Source: Diplocloster agilis (GTDB taxonomy: Bacteria; Bacillota; Clostridia; Lachnospirales; Lachnospiraceae). From it: DNA of 64,000 nucleotides. The position numbers and the translations under genes are program-made. Below the pieces are notes generated by a model, which did not search any database, was not told the DNA's origin, and saw only the letters and a list, made by a program, of their open reading frames with translations. This document shows positions 36,333 to 45,230 of the stretch, in pieces (position 1 is the stretch's first letter; each line of letters opens with the position of its first letter). The stretch spans positions 1 through 64,000 of the forward strand of contig NZ_JAHQCW010000007.1 in NCBI RefSeq assembly GCF_019042275.1. Reading direction: 5' to 3'.

Positions 36333-37628
36333 ATGGCAAAAGGATCTGTAAGAAAAAAAGGAAAGAAATGGTACTACCGCTTCTATGTAGAGGACGCAAG
36401 CGGCAATCTTGTCCAGAAAGAATGCGTTGGAACAGAAAGCAAAAGTGAAACTGAAAAGCTGCTCCGTCAGGCAATGGATGATTATGAGAAAAAGAAATTT
36501 GTTGCCAAAGCGGAAAATCTCACAGTCGGACAACTTCTGGATGTGTGGGCAGAGGAGGAATTAAAAACAGGTACGCTCAGCAATGGTACGGTGGAGAATT
36601 ACCTCGGAACAATCCGAAATATTAAGAAACACCCATTGGCAGAACGGAAATTAAAAAATGTAACCTCTGAGCATTTGCAATCCTTCTTTGATTTGCTTTC
36701 CTTTGGGGGAGTTCATCCCGATGGAAAAGAGAGAAAGGGTTACAGCAAAGATTACATCCATTCTTTTTCCGCAGTCATGCAGCAGTCCTTCCGCTTTGCA
36801 GTATTTCCAAAACAGTATATTACGTTCAATCCCATGCAGTATATTAAACTGCGGTATCAGACGGACGAAGTTGATTTGTTTTCGGATGAGGACATGGACG
36901 GAAATATCCAACCAATTTCACGAGAAGATTATGAAAGACTGCTTGCGTATCTTCAAAAAAAGAACCCAGCCGCAATACTTCCAATCCAGATAGCCTATTA
37001 TGCAGGGCTTCGTATTGGAGAAGCCTGTGGTTTGGCATGGCAGGACGTAAATCTGGAAGAACAATGCCTTACCATAAGACGCAGCATCCGATATGATGGC
37101 TCAAAGCGCAAATATATCATCGGACCAACCAAGCGGAAAAAAGTGAGGATTGTTGATTTTGGAGATACGCTGGTAGAGATTTTCCGCAATGCCCGGAAAG
37201 AGCAGTTAAAAAATCGAATGCAGTACGGAGAACTTTATCACACGAACTACTACAAAGAGGTCAAAGAGAAAAACAGAGTGTACTACGAATATTATTGCTT
37301 AGACAGAACAGAGGAAGTCCCAGCAGATTATAAAGAAATTTCTTTCGTCTGTTTAAGACCAGATGGTTGTCTGGAACTTCCAACTACTTTGGGGACTGTT
37401 TGCAGAAAAGTGGCAAAAACATTAGAGGGATTTGAAGGCTTTCATTTCCACCAGTTACGTCACACCTATACAAGCAACCTTTTAGCAAATGGAGCTGCCC
37501 CAAAAGATGTGCAGGAACTGTTGGGACACTCAGATGTCAGTACCACAATGAACGTCTATGCTCACTCCACAAGAGATGCGAAACGAAAATCGGTTCGGCT
37601 TCTTGATAAAGTGGTGGGCAATGACTAA
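36333..37628 (+). CDS. int: Tn916-type tyrosine integrase
   Basis: A 431-residue site-specific recombinase. The N-terminal arm-binding domain is MAKGSVRKKGKKWYYRFYVE. The core-binding SAM-like domain follows from ~60 (TVGQLLDVW). The catalytic domain has Arg in YYAGLRIGEA (~225), HxxR in HQLRHTY (~372), His in LLGHSDVSTT (~398) and the nucleophile Tyr in MNVYAHS (~408). AAAGGAG precedes the ATG at 36333. All catalytic residues are present, so the element may still move. Confidence 0.95.
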   Translation: MAKGSVRKKGKKWYYRFYVEDASGNLVQKECVGTESKSETEKLLRQAMDDYEKKKFVAKAENLTVGQLLDVWAEEELKTGTLSNGTVENYLGTIRNIKKHPLAERKLKNVTSEHLQSFFDLLSFGGVHPDGKERKGYSKDYIHSFSAVMQQSFRFAVFPKQYITFNPMQYIKLRYQTDEVDLFSDEDMDGNIQPISREDYERLLAYLQKKNPAAILPIQIAYYAGLRIGEACGLAWQDVNLEEQCLTIRRSIRYDGSKRKYIIGPTKRKKVRIVDFGDTLVEIFRNARKEQLKNRMQYGELYHTNYYKEVKEKNRVYYEYYCLDRTEEVPADYKEISFVCLRPDGCLELPTTLGTVCRKVAKTLEGFEGFHFHQLRHTYTSNLLANGAAPKDVQELLGHSDVSTTMNVYAHSTRDAKRKSVRLLDKVVGND

Positions 37629-37632
37629 AAAA

Positions 37633-37682
37633 TTTCCCTTATTTCCCTTGTGATTATCTCATAAGGGCAAAAATAAGGGAAA
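37633..37682. promoter_or_regulatory. Putative integrase arm sites, right end
   Basis: TTTCCCTTA (37633), TTTCCCTTG (37642) and inverted TAAGGGAAA (37674) lie just after the integrase gene. The order matches the left end. Confidence 0.6.
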
Positions 37683-37747
37683 CTACATATCATTTCACTA
37701 ATGGACAGGCGGGAAAGCCTATAAAATGGGGAAAGTTAGAGGAATAA

Positions 37748-39676
37748 TTATATAAATTCCAGTTTATAGGTTTCCGGATCTATACTGTAGATGCAGGTGG
37801 TCACCCTCTTGAGAAGCCGTTCGGAAAATGTCTGCTGCCTTCGGATCTCCTCCTGCCGTCTGGCCCGCATCAGAAACAGGCTGATCGTCTGTGAAATCAG
37901 TGACAGCGCATCCTTCTCTTCCAGAGAAGCCCGTCTCTTCTTCCGGCAGTCCTCGAATCCGATCACTGCCACCACGCGGTGGTTCTCAATCAGCCTGCAG
38001 ATCAGCGTCGACACCACTCCCCGTCTGACCAGCCAGTCTTTAAACTCACCTTCCGGTAAAATCTCCACATCCTCACAGGAATATATCTGATTCTGATCGA
38101 ACTCCATCGGCCTCTGCACATATTCAAACACATCCTGTTCGTCTTTCATAGATGGTATCCCGGTATTGCACCACTCGAACGTATTCCGCGCCATACCCGG
38201 GCCGTCTGTGATTTCCAGAATGTACAGCCGGCTCTCATCGAAAATTTTGCCGATCAGATCCAGCAGCACCGGCAGACCTTTATCCACGTCCTCATTTTCA
38301 TAGAAAATACGGAATACATACTCGATGATATTATCGCGGAAATTCTTCTGAATCCCCGGCCTCTCCTCATCCGGTTCCTCTTTCCTGTGTATCGGAAGCT
38401 CCAGGGCCTTTTGTTCATTGTAAACGGACAGCTGGTTTTTTCCGCTGTGTTTGGCATAGTACATAGCCGTATCGGCCCTGGAAAACAGGCTTAGGTAATC
38501 CTGCCCGTCCTTCGGATAAAACGCGATCCCGATACTTCCCGTTATCTCATACTGGATATGGGCCTCCCCGATAGACCGGTGAAAGATCCTCCCGATCCGC
38601 CGCGCCACATGAAGCGCAGTCTCCTCATCGGGAATCTTGGTCAGGAATACCACAAATTCATCCCCGCCTACCCGGCCGATGATATCACCGGATCTGGACA
38701 TTTTCTTCAGGTGATAACCCATATCGCCCAGCACGGCGTCTCCGTACACATGTCCCAGAGTATCATTGACGCCTTTAAAATTATCCACGTCTATCACCAG
38801 GAACGCCGCCAGCCCGTCATAATCATTCAGATAATCATTGATCAGGCTCTCCGTGGCTCCCCGGTTATATAAGCCGGTCAGAGTATCCCGCATGGCCTGT
38901 TCCTGCGCGAAGAAAACTTTCCGCTTCTGCTCGTCGATATCGGAGATCATCCCGATCACCTTTTGCAGCTTCTCATTTTCATCTCTTATCGCAGACGCCG
39001 TAATCCTGCACCAGATAAAACTTTCATCCGCTTTCCTGATCCGGTATTCGCCAACCGCCTCCGGAAATCCGTCCTCGATCTTCCGGAAATGGCTGCGGAA
39101 CAGTTCTTCGTCGTCGGGATAGATAATCCCCATCTCCAGCACCTTATACGGAAAATTGTCCGCCGGGGGGATATACCCGAACTTTTTTTCAAAAGTAGGA
39201 GCATAAAAAATCTCCCGGGTCTCATAGTTCCATTCATAGATAACGTCCTGAGTCATAGACAGAATGAGATCATAGCGCCTTTCACTGATTTCCATTCTGG
39301 ACTGGGCTTGTTTCTGCCGGGTAATGTCATGAAACATGCAATAAAAATACGGCTCCTCACCCTCCCGGGTAACGAACTCACAACTGATCCAGATCCATTT
39401 TACCTCACCGCTTTTACAGACCAGCCGATTTTCATTTTCAACCACATTTCCCTTTTTTAGCTGTTCACTCGCGGTTCTGCACAGCGGTTCCAGATCTTCC
39501 GGATAAATCACGCACGCCAGCTGATTGTCAAACAGCTCCCGGAACTCCTCCCTTGTGTATTCCAGAAACTGAAACAATCCGTCATTCGCATATATTACGG
39601 TCCAGCCAGGATCATTTTTACACTGAAAAATCCCACCAGGAGTTATCCTGAAATTTGTCCTGTCCTGATCCTTCAA
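37748..39676 (-). pseudogene. Proximal third of the disrupted PAS/GGDEF/EAL cyclic-di-GMP protein
   Basis: A 642-codon frame starting at TTG 39676 (AGGAGGAAG just upstream). Domains: PAS (~10-125), a second PAS (~130-250), a GGDEF domain with intact GGDEF near residue 337 and DVDNFKGVNDTLGH, then a GAF-like domain (~440-610). It ends abruptly in CIYSIDPETYKLEFI, the first strand of another PAS-like domain, where element sequence supplies the stop. The continuation (LVFVNSNMRC...) is at 27901 and below. The shortened protein may still be an active diguanylate cyclase without its EAL half. Confidence 0.85.
37754..37764. repeat. Right attachment repeat (att) of the element
   Basis: aaattccagtt, the partner of aaataccagtt at 27891-27901. 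It marks the point where the interrupted reading frame leaves chromosomal sequence and runs into a stop codon supplied by the element. Confidence 0.7.
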
Positions 39677-39823
39677 ATTACTTCCTCCTTAGTCCGGCAT
39701 TCCGACAATGCCGCCGCTCTCCCGTCCTTTTTCTTCTCTGTTTTATTGTATAACATCGACCGGTAAATGTATAGAATCTTTTGTCTTTTTGACAGAGGGG
39801 CGGGGGGAGCGGCTGCGGAGGAG

Positions 39824-40453
39824 CTACCGCGGCAGGTTCAGGACCTGATGAATGACCCGGCGGATTTCCCTGATCCGGTACTTAAGGAAATCCGGATTGT
39901 CACGAAACCATTTGATGTTCAGCGGGGAGGGATGTGGGAGAACATAGGCCGGTTTTCCCCTCAGTGTAAGATTCTCAAATACCAGACCGGTAAATCCCCT
40001 GTTCGGGAAAAAGAATTTAGCCGCCGCGCCTCCGACTAACAGGTAAATTTCATTGTTTACCAGCCCCACCTCCCGGTCCAGCCAGGTTTTGGCGCATAGG
40101 GCCGGAGGCATACGGTCGCCTCCCGAGGCGTTTTTTCCGGGATAGCAGTGCCCCACGGACACGATATAAAAATTATGGACATCGTAAAACTCTTCATCCG
40201 TAATCTCATACCACTCTCTTCTTAACTTCTGCCCGCTCAGATCATGGAAGGGAATCCCGGTCTCATGCACGCTTTTGCTTGGGGCCTGGCTGATCTGCAT
40301 GATTTTAGAATCCGCACTTCCCCAGACGATAGGATTCGGCTCGAATCCAAAACGCTCCCGGCATAAACGGCAGCTTCTGATCTCATCCCGCAGCAGTCCC
40401 CAGTCTCCCTCATCGCTATCCCGTTTTTCCATCAACGCATTCTCTCTTTTCAT
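39824..40453 (-). CDS. Uracil-DNA glycosylase family protein with Fe-S-type cysteines
   Basis: A 209-residue protein of the UDG superfamily. Cys28 and Cys31 (SCRLCRERFG), Cys103 and Cys120 match the 4Fe-4S spacing of family 4/5 enzymes. The active-site region is ISQAPSKSVHETGIPF, with HPSPLN near the C-terminus. GGAG precedes the ATG at 40453, preferred over the 40504 start. It would remove uracil or related damaged bases from DNA. It is a separate gene upstream of the split c-di-GMP gene. Confidence 0.82.
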   Translation of the reverse strand: MKRENALMEKRDSDEGDWGLLRDEIRSCRLCRERFGFEPNPIVWGSADSKIMQISQAPSKSVHETGIPFHDLSGQKLRREWYEITDEEFYDVHNFYIVSVGHCYPGKNASGGDRMPPALCAKTWLDREVGLVNNEIYLLVGGAAAKFFFPNRGFTGLVFENLTLRGKPAYVLPHPSPLNIKWFRDNPDFLKYRIREIRRVIHQVLNLPR

Positions 40454-40575
40454 TTTAACAACTCCATACTCTCTGTTATCTGTTAGTAATCCCCAAAATT
40501 CCAAGCCATATTCTTATCGGAATTCCGGGAAGATGCCGTTTAAGTACACCGGTCCGGCGCTTAAGAAGGCTTTCC

Positions 40576-40685
40576 GGGTCTTTCTCAGGTTTGGGTATGC
40601 CCGCTGCGCAGGGCCCGGAGCATCCCGGGATACCGATGCGCACTCGGGCCCTGCGCAGCGGGCATACCCCAACCCGAGGAAGAAC
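40576..40685. repeat. Family-D inverted repeat
   Basis: The arms of ~42 bp (GGTATGCCCGCTGCGCAGGG with its complement) are nearly perfect, with a 24-bp centre that holds a smaller CATCCCGGGAT-type palindrome. It lies between the UDG-like gene and the amidase-fold gene. No second copy is seen in the window. Confidence 0.75.
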
Positions 40686-40698
40686 CACTTTCCGGCCG

Positions 40699-41184
40699 TT
40701 ACCAGGTCCGCACCCCGGCTATATGTAGGAACCGGGCTCTGTCATATGTGTAGCTGCTCAGCGGCCGCATATAGGCGTCATAGCTGTGAGCGGCTACAAA
40801 GATATCTTCAGCTGTTACCGCCACGATGACCGGGCTGTGATAGAAGGTGCCGTCCGCCCTCCCCAACTGTACGATATCCCCTGGATTCACCCGGTTCCTG
40901 TCAGTCTCGGACGCATAAGGCCCCACCCCTTTATTCTTTGTAAGAAAATCGTAGAGATATCTTACGCCGGTCCAGGATGGGGTCCGATTATTGGCGGAAT
41001 AGTAGTACCATCCGAAAGTTTTCGCAGGATTCATAGTTTTACATCCGGCATAGAGGCATTGGGACGCATAGTTGGTGCAGTCGCCTCCCAGCTTCTCAAA
41101 ATCCAGGTAGGCCGGATTTCTCTTAAATGCCCAGGTCCGCGCATATTCTACCGCGGCTTCCCGATCGTAAGATTTTTCTTTCAT
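40699..41184 (-). CDS. Amidase-fold (Amidase_6-like, NlpC/CHAP-related) protein
   Basis: A 161-residue protein with the motif GGDCTNYASQCLYAG (nucleophile Cys) and a later HSPVIVAV histidine block, matching the putative amidase domain family Amidase_6. No signal peptide is present in the chosen form. The ATG at 41184 is chosen because the upstream extension reads as non-family sequence rich in Arg and Gly. Substrate unknown; relatives are thought to act on peptidoglycan or peptide amides. It lies downstream of the TetR-flavodoxin operon. Confidence 0.75.
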   Translation of the reverse strand: MKEKSYDREAAVEYARTWAFKRNPAYLDFEKLGGDCTNYASQCLYAGCKTMNPAKTFGWYYYSANNRTPSWTGVRYLYDFLTKNKGVGPYASETDRNRVNPGDIVQLGRADGTFYHSPVIVAVTAEDIFVAAHSYDAYMRPLSSYTYDRARFLHIAGVRTW

Positions 41185-41219
41185 TCTGAACTCATTCCCT
41201 GATATCCATTTGTAGTATT

Positions 41220-41825
41220 CTATGCGGATGCCAGGGAATCCAATACCATATCCAGATATTCCCCTATTAAATGTTCCGTCTGTTCCCCGGACGGCTGTTC
41301 CGTGACGATTCTGCTGATCAGGCCGTATGCCCCGCTCCAGATAACCTGAGCCCGAAGCTCGATCTTTACATCCCGGAAGCATCCGCTTTCCACCCCTTCC
41401 CGCAAAGTGGCGCACAGGGAACCGATGCTCTCTTTTTTATCGCCGGTTCCCGTGGAGAGTATATTGACCCTCTCTTGTATGGCGGTATCTTTGCTCTGCA
41501 TCAGCAGCAGGAAAATATCCCGTTTCTGTATCATGAGCCGCAGGTAACCGGTCAAGCCGTTTCTCAGGCGGACGGCCGGATCAGTATCCTTAGCTGTTTC
41601 GCGGATCACCGCCAGGATCTCCTGATACCCTCTTTCGACAATGGCTGCCAGAACCGCTTCCTTATCTTTGAAATAGTGATATAAAATACCCGGTGTCTGG
41701 TTCAGTCTGGCTGCTATTTTTCGAACGGAAAGGTTTTCTATCCCTTCCTCTGTTATAATTGTCTCCGCAATGTCCAGAATTTGTTTTTTCTTTGCCTCTA
41801 TCTGCTTTTCATCTTTGATCTTCAT
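41220..41825 (-). CDS. TetR/AcrR family transcriptional regulator
   Basis: A 201-residue repressor. The N-terminal helix-turn-helix (~25-55) includes LSVRKIAARLNQTPGILYHYFKDKE, interrupted here for brevity; the C-terminal ligand domain is not classified. Its start overlaps the end of the upstream flavodoxin-like gene by 17 bp, so it is the last gene of a three-gene operon. The perfect palindrome at 43018 upstream of the operon is the obvious operator. Confidence 0.9.
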   Translation of the reverse strand: MKIKDEKQIEAKKKQILDIAETIITEEGIENLSVRKIAARLNQTPGILYHYFKDKEAVLAAIVERGYQEILAVIRETAKDTDPAVRLRNGLTGYLRLMIQKRDIFLLLMQSKDTAIQERVNILSTGTGDKKESIGSLCATLREGVESGCFRDVKIELRAQVIWSGAYGLISRIVTEQPSGEQTEHLIGEYLDMVLDSLASA

Positions 41826-42468
41826 GGTAAATACTCCTGTAGGGACTCTCTGCCTTGTAATCGATCCCCCGCCGCTTCATATCCCTTATCATAGAACGGT
41901 TCATAGAAAACGCCATCGCTTTTAAAACCGGTGCCGGTATTTTGATCTCTGCCGCCTCGTAGATCTTCGGATCTGCATAAATTCCTTTTTCCACACAGGC
42001 CGCAAATATCTCCAGCTGTGTTATCACTTTTTTGCCGTTTGGCAGGTGTTCCGGCGGCCGGCCGTCTAACATAGCGCCAAGCCCCATGACAAAGCCTCCC
42101 ATATATTGCGCGTTACACTGGCCTGCAAACAGTTTCAGGCTTTCCAGGCCGTGTTCATGAGTATGCAGCGTCGGCATGCCCCCCTGGATGATCCCGTATA
42201 TCTTCTTACCGGCCATACAGGCATGTCTTTTCAACAGATCAAACACAAACAGCGCATCTGCCGGATATGTCATGATATAGCAGGGGCCTGAGAATACAAG
42301 AACATCATATCCGCTCAGCCACTCCTCCCGCTCATCATCATCCGCCTGCAGAAGATCCGGGTAATGATAAACAGTTCCGGGGTGGCTTAGCATACGGCCG
42401 GTCATTTCGGCCAGCATCGCGCTTGTGCCCGCTTTCCGGGGACTTAAATTTATCCATGCCGTCTTCAT
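41809..42468 (-). CDS. Flavodoxin-like NAD(P)H-dependent oxidoreductase
   Basis: A 219-residue protein with a flavodoxin-like fold (TAWINLSPRKAGTSAML phosphate loop; FSGPCYIMTYPADALFVF). It resembles NADPH-dependent FMN reductases. The start overlaps the stop of the upstream gene by 4 bp (ATGA), showing translational coupling. Substrate unknown; TetR-controlled pairs of this type often act on quinones or electrophiles, which is inference. Confidence 0.8.
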   Translation of the reverse strand: MKTAWINLSPRKAGTSAMLAEMTGRMLSHPGTVYHYPDLLQADDDEREEWLSGYDVLVFSGPCYIMTYPADALFVFDLLKRHACMAGKKIYGIIQGGMPTLHTHEHGLESLKLFAGQCNAQYMGGFVMGLGAMLDGRPPEHLPNGKKVITQLEIFAACVEKGIYADPKIYEAAEIKIPAPVLKAMAFSMNRSMIRDMKRRGIDYKAESPYRSIYHEDQR

Positions 42469-42992
42469 AATAATTCCTCCACTTTCTTCAATATTTCGGA
42501 ATCACTTCCGGCTGTATAGCCGCATCCGGTCAGCTGTGTGAGCTGATACATTTCATTTACCAGCCGGAGGAATATCGCTCTCTGCCCGGTATCCGGTATC
42601 GTCTGATAGCCGATTACGTAATAATGTTTCAGATCCGGCGCTTTGCTCCAGCCGCCCCCTTTTTTCAATTTCCCGTGGTCCACCCGATAGAACCGCGACC
42701 CGGCCAGGCCGAATTTATCCAACACCCGCTTTACCGCAAATGAATAACTCCCGTAGCTGATCCCGGTAAGAATCAGTACCGTATCGCTGTTTAAAATTGC
42801 CGGATAAAGCCGTCCGGTATCATCTCTTTGCACACACGCGCCGGGCGTTATGTATACGCAGCCGTTGCATCCGGCACATTCCTCAATCTGATAGTCCTCT
42901 ACATTGTAGTAGGCAAATGGTATCTTCCGGCTTTTCAGAAGCTGCGGTACGGACTCATCCAGTTCCCTTCTATCTGATAATATGGTAATCAT
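42465..42992 (-). CDS. Flavodoxin family protein with Cys motif
   Basis: A 175-residue flavodoxin-like protein. It carries a distinctive CAGCNGCVYITPGAC cysteine run near residue 38-52, typical of iron-sulfur-flavoprotein-related proteins although the family spacing is only partial. It is the first gene of the TetR operon, 25 bp after the operator palindrome. Confidence 0.78.
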   Translation of the reverse strand: MITILSDRRELDESVPQLLKSRKIPFAYYNVEDYQIEECAGCNGCVYITPGACVQRDDTGRLYPAILNSDTVLILTGISYGSYSFAVKRVLDKFGLAGSRFYRVDHGKLKKGGGWSKAPDLKHYYVIGYQTIPDTGQRAIFLRLVNEMYQLTQLTGCGYTAGSDSEILKKVEELL

Positions 42993-43017
42993 TTTTTTAT
43001 CCCTTCTATGTTTGTTT

Positions 43018-43042
43018 ATAAATTAAACATTGTTTAATTTAT
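43018..43042. promoter_or_regulatory. TetR-type operator palindrome
   Basis: A perfect inverted repeat of 12 bp arms (ATAAATTAAACA / TGTTTAATTTAT) with a 1-bp centre lies immediately upstream of the TetR-controlled operon. Size and symmetry fit a TetR dimer site. Confidence 0.75.
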
Positions 43043-43081
43043 ATTAGTATATTATCATAGGGATATTCGGATTGCAAGAAT

Positions 43082-43135
43082 ATTTGGTCTTTTGCTGTTA
43101 TTTGGTCTTTTGCTGTTTTTCGGTCTTTTGCCAGC
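43082..43135. repeat. Three tandem copies of an 18-bp repeat
   Basis: Two exact copies and one diverged copy of atttggtcttttgctgtt. A 78-codon minus-strand frame (43039-43275) crosses it and would encode a TAKDQI repeat, but that frame has no ribosome site and overlaps the operator, so I do not call it. Confidence 0.7.
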
Positions 43136-43340
43136 TTGATTACATTCTTAGCTGCATAATCAGGATTCTCTTTTTCATCTCCGGGCGGATACACATCCCG
43201 TTGGGGTAAGAAACCTGTGCGGCGCCCCTGATTTTCTGTTCCTGATTTTCTGCTCTTCTTTTTCTGCGATTGCATTGGAAAATTATTACTGCTATACTGA
43301 TGAAAATGGCTTTTACACTACATACTATTATCGTAAGTAA

Positions 43341-43438
43341 CCAGTAATCCTAAAGTTACCAGTATCCTAAAGTTACCAGCATCCTAAATCACCAATATCC
43401 TAAATCACCAATATTCTAAATCACCAGTATCCTAGTAA
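43341..43438. repeat. About six tandem copies of a 16-18-bp repeat
   Basis: Units of the type ccagtatcctaaagtta / ccaatatcctaaatca follow each other with single-base changes, ending 47 bp before the DUF362 lipoprotein start. It may contain or displace that gene's promoter. Confidence 0.75.
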
Positions 43439-43484
43439 ATACAGCAGCTAGTCGTTCAGAATAACACCATGGAGGGAGTACAAA

Positions 43485-44996
43485 ATGAAAAACAAACGGA
43501 CAGGCCGGAGGCAAATATGTATCATCTTTCTTTTCTCAGTCCTCTTATGCAGCGGATGCGGGCAAAAAACAGGAAACGGAATTCCCGAAGCCCCCTCAGG
43601 GATAAAAGATGTATCCCAGGCCGCTTCCTCTCCCTCGCCCCAGACTCCGGTTCCTTCTGTTTCCCCTGCACCGGCATCCGGTTCCGCGGATGCTAACGTT
43701 GCGGAACCGAATGCGGACGCGCCGTTTGACGGTTCCACAGTATGCATTGTCAAATCTAACAAAGAACTGGCTTCTGAGATCACCGCTGAAGAGATCGAAG
43801 ATATGGTGCGCTCCGTCACCCCGGATCTGGATACCATCGTCCGCAACGGGCAGACCGTAGTACTGAAACCCAATCTGGTGCAGATGAAAGTAGACTCCAC
43901 CGGGGACTTGCTGGGTCGGGAAGTAAATGGAATTACTACAGACTGGCGGGTTGCCAACGCCATCGTGAAGCGGGTCCGGGAGTTAAACCCGGACGGTAAA
44001 GTATATATTATGGAGGGCTCCGCCTCCGGCCCTACCAGCCAGGTAATGGAATACTACCACTATACCCCGGAATATATAAAAGGCGTGGATGATTTCATCA
44101 GTCTGGAAGAAGACTGCGGCGAATGGCAGGACTTTGACGCTCCTGAAGTAATCAAGGTTGATTTACCGGAAGGCCTGCTGCACCAGACCTATTATTTCAA
44201 CCGGATCCTATACGAAGCCGATGTCCTGATCAGCATCCCCTGTCTGAAGACCTCTTCCGGCGTGGTAGTCACAGCCGGAATTAAAAATGTAAGCCTGGGT
44301 ACACCGCCGGGGAATCTGTACGGCGCAGCCCCCGACAATCCCAGCAAAGTGAAAATGGTTTCTCACAAAATCGTCGACGGGGAGCTGGATCAATGGATCT
44401 ATGACTATTATTGTGCAAAACCCATCGATTACGTCATCGTGGACGGCCTGCAGGGATTCCAAAGCGGCCCCGTTCCTATGTCTCAGGAAAGAAAAGAAAC
44501 CGACAAGATGAACATGGGCGTTATCCTCGGGGGCAGCGACGCCGTCGCCGTAGATAACATCTGCGCCCTCTGTGTCGGCTGGGATCCGCAAAGTGTGGGG
44601 TATTTGAACCTCTTCCGCGAAAACAAGGGCCTGGGCTATCTGGAAAATATAAGGGTAAAGGGGACCTTTGTAGACGATCTGCGCAAATACTTCACGATCA
44701 AAAGACCGGAACTGGGCGGAGTCCAGATCACTGACGATCAGGGGCCCGCACTCTCTGCCGAAATTATAAGCCAGGACGACAGCAGGCTGGAGCTTTCCTG
44801 CCATACGGACCAGGATGCCTATAAACTGGAGCTCTATGTGGATGATTATTTCAACAGTTCCTCCCTCGCAGAACAGGACAATACCATCACCTTAGATATC
44901 AGCGGCTTTTCATCCGGTTCCCACACGCTGCGGGTGATCATGTATGATCGTTTTCTGAATCGCACCGAACAGAGCCTTGTACTGGTCATAAATTAA
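43485..44996 (+). CDS. DUF362 domain lipoprotein
   Basis: A 503-residue exported lipoprotein. The signal peptide ends in lipobox CSGC, then a Pro/Ser/Ala-rich linker (~30-75). The DUF362 domain covers ~85-400 with VVLKPNLVQ, LISIPCLKTSSGV and AGIKNVSLG. The C-terminal ~80 residues are a beta-rich module. DUF362 proteins are often linked to iron-sulfur or ferredoxin proteins, but no cysteine cluster is present here. GGAGGG precedes the ATG. The family-B hairpin downstream may terminate it. Confidence 0.85.
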   Translation: MKNKRTGRRQICIIFLFSVLLCSGCGQKTGNGIPEAPSGIKDVSQAASSPSPQTPVPSVSPAPASGSADANVAEPNADAPFDGSTVCIVKSNKELASEITAEEIEDMVRSVTPDLDTIVRNGQTVVLKPNLVQMKVDSTGDLLGREVNGITTDWRVANAIVKRVRELNPDGKVYIMEGSASGPTSQVMEYYHYTPEYIKGVDDFISLEEDCGEWQDFDAPEVIKVDLPEGLLHQTYYFNRILYEADVLISIPCLKTSSGVVVTAGIKNVSLGTPPGNLYGAAPDNPSKVKMVSHKIVDGELDQWIYDYYCAKPIDYVIVDGLQGFQSGPVPMSQERKETDKMNMGVILGGSDAVAVDNICALCVGWDPQSVGYLNLFRENKGLGYLENIRVKGTFVDDLRKYFTIKRPELGGVQITDDQGPALSAEIISQDDSRLELSCHTDQDAYKLELYVDDYFNSSSLAEQDNTITLDISGFSSGSHTLRVIMYDRFLNRTEQSLVLVIN

Positions 44997-45089
44997 GCTT
45001 TTTGCATTTCCCAGGGGAGCGCAATCGCCCGGGTGCGCATAGGGCGGGTGCGCATCCTCTTAGTAAAATCGAAAAGACGGTTCAAATCG

Positions 45090-45206
45090 GAAAGCCGGGT
45101 TCAGGATGACCGGCGGACTTCACGTCCGACGGGCAAGAGCCATTCACCGGGAACACATGAAGTGTTTCTGGTGAACAGGCTCGGTTCCTGAACCCGGCTT
45201 TTTAAT
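45090..45206. repeat. Family-B structured inverted repeat, compact complete copy
   Basis: The outer stem AAGCCGGGTTCAG / CTGAACCCGGCTT encloses a first hairpin (GGCGGAC / GTCCG) and a second hairpin closed by GAGCC / GGCTC with inner stem GAACAC / GTGTTT. The conserved attcaccgg and tggtgaacagg flank that inner stem. It ends in TTTTTAATTT. It lies between convergent genes (DUF362 lipoprotein and hemerythrin) and so could act as a terminator, but its branched form is more elaborate than one needs. The preceding 44997-45089 has a repeated gggtgcgcat and no gene. Confidence 0.8.
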
Positions 45207-45230
45207 TTCACTTAGCAGAGAACTTCATCA

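Larger units (their letters stand above)
27891..37764. mobile_element. ~9.9 kb mobilizable integrative element inserted in a c-di-GMP gene
   Basis: An AT-rich block bounded by the imperfect direct repeat aaatNccagtt (27891-27901 and 37754-37764). It carries a Tn916-type tyrosine integrase at its right end, an Xis-like protein, an XRE regulator, a MobQ-type relaxase with a recognisable oriT, DUF3847 and DUF6040 genes, and cargo (two-component system, lipoprotein, DUF6061). There is no type IV secretion system, so it would need a helper conjugative element. Putative Int arm sites (TTTCCCTTA, TTTCCCTTG, then inverted TAAGGGAAA) occur in the same order near both ends. It splits one reading frame whose two halves lie at 37748-39676 and 24483-27901. 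Confidence 0.88.

Noticed and set aside
27891-37764. Complete Tn916-like conjugative transposon
   Set aside because: The integrase and Xis fit, but no type IV secretion genes are present, so it is only mobilizable.
43039-43275. 78-codon minus-strand ORF with TAKDQI repeats
   Set aside because: No ribosome site; it overlaps the TetR-type operator and is explained by an 18-bp tandem repeat.
43341-43438. Possible CRISPR array
   Set aside because: Units are 16-18 bp and directly adjacent with no spacers, and no cas gene is present.
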